Of a stretch of 7,158 nucleotides of DNA, positions 3,961 to 7,158 are shown piece after piece. Both the position numbers and the translations under genes were made by a program. The first letter of the stretch is position 1; each line of letters starts with the position of its first letter. The DNA comes from Candidatus Aenigmarchaeota archaeon ex4484_52 (GTDB lineage Archaea > EX4484-52): assembly GCA_002254415.1 (NCBI GenBank), contig NJDR01000030.1, positions 1-7,158 of the forward strand, in the 5' to 3' direction. Under the pieces are notes generated by a model. The model did no database searches. It was not told where the DNA came from and was given only the letters and a program-made list of their open reading frames with translations.

Positions 3961-6384
3961 ATGTTGATAGAAAAAAAATTTTTAAATCAGGCACAATTAA
4001 AAAATTTGTATGATTTGCAGCAACAGGGAAATTGGGAAAAAATACAAAATGTGCAATTAAAATTAAAAGCAACACTATTGCACAATTATAAAACCAACTG
4101 GAAAAAATACAAAAGACATCACAAAGAAATTAAGCCGGTTTTTGACTTAAAAAATAAAGAAGCACAGGAATTTACAATCACAAAAAAAACAGCAGAGCAA
4201 TATTATTTAAAATCACACTTAAAGGAATTTTTAGAAAAATCCCGGAATTCAACTGGCGGAATACGTTCTTTTGTTGATATTGAAAATAGTTTAAACCCGC
4301 AAAAGATGTATAATGATCTTTTTCTAGGTGTTTTGATACAGGCAGAGGCAGAATTTTTAAAAAATATACATAAGAAGGAAATAAAAAAAAAATTAGAAAA
4401 TGTGAATATAGTTGAATTTTGCAAAAAAATTAGAAAACAAATCAGCAAAGAAAATATTAAAATAATTGAAGATATTTTCAAATTAAAATTAGAAGATATA
4501 ATTGCATTTATTAAAGAAAATCCTGTAAAACTTGTTGGAGGTGAAGTCAGACCGCACACGCCAAAATTTATAGAAATGGAATGCAGAATTTTGGCACAAA
4601 ATGGAATTAAGGTTATTTGCTTTGGAAAATATACTGACACAACAACGATTTATATTTTTTCATATTTGACTTATTTGCTTGGAAGCACAGGTGCTACATA
4701 TTATTCATCGAGTCATTCTTCTAATTATCTTGCTGGAAGAAAGGTGTTGGCATCTGATGGGTCTCAAATACTGGCAGAAGTATATGAAAATTACAGAATA
4801 ATTTTGGACAGGATTATAAATAAAGAAATAAATTCAACAAATGGCTACAAACTTAAAATGTCAAAATCCAATCACAGAAATATTTTAAAAAATCTGTCTT
4901 ACAAAAAAATAGCAAAATTATATGTATCAATATTAAATATAACAAAAAACGATATTGACATTATTAACAAAGCAACATCAAAAGGACATAAAATTATTAT
5001 TAATGCATTAAATGGATGCACAGCAAAGACATTAAAACAAATATTGCAGGAATTGGGAATTAATTTAAATGCATTTGACTGGCTTTATGAGGAAGAAGAT
5101 GGTTTTTTTAATGTTGGCTATGTTGTGGTTAGTTCTTATGACAAAGACAAAAAAAAATATATTTATAATGTAGATCATTTTGGAATAGATACAAGTGTAT
5201 TTCAAACAATCAATACAATTCCATACAGAAAATTACTAAAAAATAAACCTGTTGGAATGAAAATATATGAATGCGACCCTGACTCAGACCGTCTAGTATT
5301 GAAGCAAATTATGGACAAAAAAAATATTGGATTGCTTGACAATTATGGAATTGAATATTATAACTTAGATGATGATAAAATTCTTGCAGCACCATCTTCA
5401 AACAAGGTATTTTTGTGCCTTGATATTGTTGATTATGAATTAATGAAGGAAAAAGGAATTTGGAATAAATATAATTGGCTTTATTTAATCACTTATGCCT
5501 CATCAAAGTCGTGGATAGAATTTGCAGATTCTGTTGAAAATTTAAAAAAAATAATTGCTCTTGTTGGCTTTAAAAACCTAACTGAAATGCAAAAGAAAAT
5601 AGAGAAATGGTATTTTAATTCAAACAACTCTGAATTTAATTTAAAAGATCAATTAGGCAATGAAATAATGTTAAACAGGAAAAAACCAATCAGAATTTTT
5701 TCCAAAGAAGAAGAAAGCGGCGGAAGGGTTGCAGGAATGAATAAAATTTGTTTTAATATTTTGGGGCAAAAAACAATTGCAATGCCGGAAAAAAGTGCTG
5801 CTGATTCATTAATATCAGAACTTATTTTTTCATCAAAATTATATTTGCAAGACGATAAAAATTATATTATTGCAAATTTTATTGACAGTGCATTTAAAAA
5901 ATACAAAATAAAATCTAAAATAGATTTTAGATTAGATATTTTTCACGGGACAGATCAGGGAATAATAGCGCAAATGGAATATGCTGGACAACAGGCAGAA
6001 ATGAAAAAAGCATATAAAATTAAAATGAATTTCAATAATTTCTTTTTCTCTATTGCAAGGCAAGTTAAGGATAAAAATATAAATATGCAAAAAGCAATAG
6101 AAATATTAATTGCAGCAATACCCGAATATAAGGATACTTGGATTTGTTTAGACAAAATTATATTAACAGAAGAATTATTGGCAAATAATAAAAAAAGAAA
6201 TGAAGGCATAATAATGAGTTTCAGGCAAAAAAATAATAATATTCCAATTGTAACTGAACTGGATTTTAGACCATCTGGAACAGACCCATTAAAAAGCAAA
6301 ATTTATGTAGATGCAATGAATATAAAAAAGAAACAAATAATAGAATTAAAAAATAGTTTTGAAAATTTTTCAAAAAAATTATAA
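3961..6384 (+). CDS. Divergent alpha-D-phosphohexomutase-like enzyme, 807 residues
   Basis: Phosphohexomutases move phosphate between C1 and C6 of hexose phosphates through a phosphoserine, feeding glycan and polysaccharide synthesis in the cytoplasm. All family landmarks appear in order: STGGIR (97-102), VGGEVRPHTPKF (192-203, the usual GxDxR..S..F region), the catalytic loop SSSHSS (249-254, replacing TASHNP, S251 the likely phosphoserine), domain 2 NALNG (348-352), metal loop DPDSDR (439-444), VGFKNL (535-540), sugar loop EEESGG (583-588, usually ESGH or similar) and phosphate loop RPSGTDP (770-776). At 807 residues it exceeds the usual 450-600. About 95 residues precede the first motif, and spacers after STGGIR and before the sugar loop are enlarged. 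Substrate (glucose, mannose or an N-acetyl sugar) cannot be told. The start directly follows the tandem repeats. Prefoldin beta follows 22 bases on, probably in the same operon. The stop is TAA. Confidence 0.85.
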   Translation: MLIEKKFLNQAQLKNLYDLQQQGNWEKIQNVQLKLKATLLHNYKTNWKKYKRHHKEIKPVFDLKNKEAQEFTITKKTAEQYYLKSHLKEFLEKSRNSTGGIRSFVDIENSLNPQKMYNDLFLGVLIQAEAEFLKNIHKKEIKKKLENVNIVEFCKKIRKQISKENIKIIEDIFKLKLEDIIAFIKENPVKLVGGEVRPHTPKFIEMECRILAQNGIKVICFGKYTDTTTIYIFSYLTYLLGSTGATYYSSSHSSNYLAGRKVLASDGSQILAEVYENYRIILDRIINKEINSTNGYKLKMSKSNHRNILKNLSYKKIAKLYVSILNITKNDIDIINKATSKGHKIIINALNGCTAKTLKQILQELGINLNAFDWLYEEEDGFFNVGYVVVSSYDKDKKKYIYNVDHFGIDTSVFQTINTIPYRKLLKNKPVGMKIYECDPDSDRLVLKQIMDKKNIGLLDNYGIEYYNLDDDKILAAPSSNKVFLCLDIVDYELMKEKGIWNKYNWLYLITYASSKSWIEFADSVENLKKIIALVGFKNLTEMQKKIEKWYFNSNNSEFNLKDQLGNEIMLNRKKPIRIFSKEEESGGRVAGMNKICFNILGQKTIAMPEKSAADSLISELIFSSKLYLQDDKNYIIANFIDSAFKKYKIKSKIDFRLDIFHGTDQGIIAQMEYAGQQAEMKKAYKIKMNFNNFFFSIARQVKDKNINMQKAIEILIAAIPEYKDTWICLDKIILTEELLANNKKRNEGIIMSFRQKNNNIPIVTELDFRPSGTDPLKSKIYVDAMNIKKKQIIELKNSFENFSKKL

Positions 6385-6406
6385 TATATTGATTTAAAAA
6401 TAATAT

Positions 6407-6799
6407 ATGGATTTAAAAAAAAACAAAGAGCAGCAAACAAATGATAAAAATACAAATGTAGAAGAAAAAAATAAGTTAAAAGAAGATTTTATTGCTTTGC
6501 AAAAATATGAAAAAATGCTTCAAAATATTATATACACAAATGAAAGAATGAATATAGACATCAAATCTATTGATATTGCCTTAAGTCAATTAAAGACAAA
6601 ACAAAAAGAAATATTTAGATTTTATGGACCAATTCTGATAAAAAAAAATCAAAACAAAATAAAAAAAGAATTGGAAAATGAAAAACAGGAAATACTTGAA
6701 AAACAAATTTCAATTAAAAAGCAGCAAGATATAATTAAAAAGGCATATATTAATTTAAGGGAAAAAATAATTGCCAAACAAAAACAATCAGTGGAATAA
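6407..6799 (+). CDS. pfdB: Prefoldin beta subunit-like chaperone
   Basis: Archaeal prefoldin is a hexamer of two alpha and four beta subunits whose coiled-coil tentacles hold unfolded proteins and pass them to the thermosome. This 130-residue protein has the beta pattern: an N-terminal coiled coil (about 25-66, LQKYEKMLQNIIYTNERM), a central beta-hairpin segment (IFRFYGPILIKK, 69-80, matching the family's typical VYK.VGPVLVK stretch), then a second coiled coil (83-125). Residues 1-24 are a Lys/Asn/Glu-rich extension. The start is the only ATG near the beginning of the frame. The gene lies 22 bases after the hexomutase and is probably co-transcribed, an unusual partner for prefoldin. A prefoldin-like coiled-coil protein with another role is the alternative. 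The stop is TAA. Confidence 0.7.
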   Translation: MDLKKNKEQQTNDKNTNVEEKNKLKEDFIALQKYEKMLQNIIYTNERMNIDIKSIDIALSQLKTKQKEIFRFYGPILIKKNQNKIKKELENEKQEILEKQISIKKQQDIIKKAYINLREKIIAKQKQSVE

Positions 6800-6849
6800 T
6801 CTGAATTCTCATAAATATAAGTATTAAACTAATTTGAACCTGTATTTTA

Positions 6850-6870
6850 TTTTACTACAAAAAAGTAAAA
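6850..6870. terminator. Hairpin between the prefoldin-like and the last gene
   Basis: TTTTACT (6850-6856) and AGTAAAA (6864-6870) pair over 7 bp around a 7-base A-rich loop, about 50 bases after the prefoldin stop. It could mark the 3' end of that transcript. The pairs are mostly A-T, so it is weak. The rest of 6800-6980 holds no gene. Confidence 0.3.
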
Positions 6871-6950
6871 ATAATTAACTCTCACAAAACAATATAATTT
6901 TTTGTATTACAACTATTTAGTAAATAAAATAAAACTCTCAAAATATTGAA

Positions 6951-6960
6951 TTTTTATATT
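6951..6960 (+). promoter_or_regulatory. TATA-like box for the last gene
   Basis: TTTTTATATT is centred about 25 bases before the ATG at 6981. That spacing would put the transcription start at the start codon itself, giving a leaderless message as is common in archaea. Confidence is limited by the AT-richness. Confidence 0.35.
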
Positions 6961-6980
6961 TTTAATTATTATGATTTATT

Positions 6981-7158
6981 ATGAAAATATTAATTTGTGG
7001 ATTTAGGCAATATTACAGGCAAAAGAGTAATATTTTAGAGAAAATAATTAAGAAAATAAAAATAGGGAAAAACATAAAGAAATTTATTTTCAAGGTTGAA
7101 TTTAATGAAAAACAATTTATTGACGAAATTTTAGATTTTAAACCAGAAGTATTCTTTT
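6981..7158 (+). CDS. N-terminal fragment, possibly pyroglutamyl-peptidase I-like
   Basis: Only the first 59 residues are in the window and the frame is open at the right edge. MKILICGF at the start resembles the first beta strand of pyroglutamyl-peptidase I (MKILxTGF), a cytoplasmic cysteine peptidase that removes N-terminal pyroglutamate. A conserved Asn-like position (SNILEKI), a later strand (FIFKVEF) and a helix ending in DFKPEVFF also fit that fold's opening. The usual PFGG after GF is missing (FRQYYRQK instead), so this may be a divergent relative or another alpha/beta protein. The catalytic Glu, Cys and His would lie beyond the window. An ATG at 6971 is out of frame and soon meets a stop. 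A leaderless start is likely. Confidence 0.45.
   Translation, partial: MKILICGFRQYYRQKSNILEKIIKKIKIGKNIKKFIFKVEFNEKQFIDEILDFKPEVFF

Noticed and set aside
4203..4640. Minus-strand 145-codon open frame inside the hexomutase
   Set aside because: It is opposite a stretch encoding clear hexomutase motifs and reads as low-complexity Phe/Ser/Ile shadow sequence.
5955..6299. Minus-strand 114-codon open frame inside the hexomutase
   Set aside because: It is antisense to the conserved phosphate-binding end of the enzyme and has no independent support.
1..7158. CRISPR array, transposase, integrase or tRNA gene
   Set aside because: I saw no regularly spaced repeats, transposase motifs or tRNA-like cloverleaf in the non-coding parts.

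Overview
The window is very AT-rich. One 60-base block inside a gene (4381-4440) has 9 G+C, while one block of the central gap (3361-3420) has 29. Several signs point to an archaeon, most likely a DPANN lineage such as Woesearchaeota or Pacearchaeota: a prefoldin beta-like chaperone subunit, an ESCRT-III/Snf7-like protein, TATA-like boxes 20-35 bases from start codons, and no clear Shine-Dalgarno sequences. The archaeal call is fairly strong. The phylum is inferred.

Left half, minus strand, read right to left: a Snf7/ESCRT-III-like coiled-coil protein (3095-2529), a small protein with about five membrane segments (2491-2018), and a 565-residue soluble protein of unknown function (1909-212). 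The first two lie 37 bases apart and probably form one transcript. The third follows after 108 bases and may also have its own promoter. Together they look like a membrane-remodelling or cell-surface module of unknown job. The tail of this transcript (1-211) carries a 13-bp hairpin that pairs better as minus-strand RNA.

Centre (3096-3960): an 865-base divergent gap with no intact gene. It holds the minus-strand promoter, a G+C-richer island with many hairpins (about 3210-3845), three copies of CTGTTGG that could compete for one complementary site, a stop-free frame that looks like a decayed gene (3499-3927, with two in-frame TGA codons), and four tandem 10-bp repeats that end at the next start codon. 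Two stems use G-U pairs that work only on the plus strand, so a plus-strand structured RNA is the leading guess for the left part of the island.

Right half, plus strand: a large divergent alpha-D-phosphohexomutase-like enzyme (3961-6384), then 22 bases later a prefoldin beta-like subunit (6407-6799). After a 181-base gap comes the start of a third gene (6981 onward) that weakly resembles pyroglutamyl-peptidase I and runs off the window. The most interesting material is the central structured island, the Snf7/membrane/unknown cluster, and the hexomutase with its altered catalytic loop.
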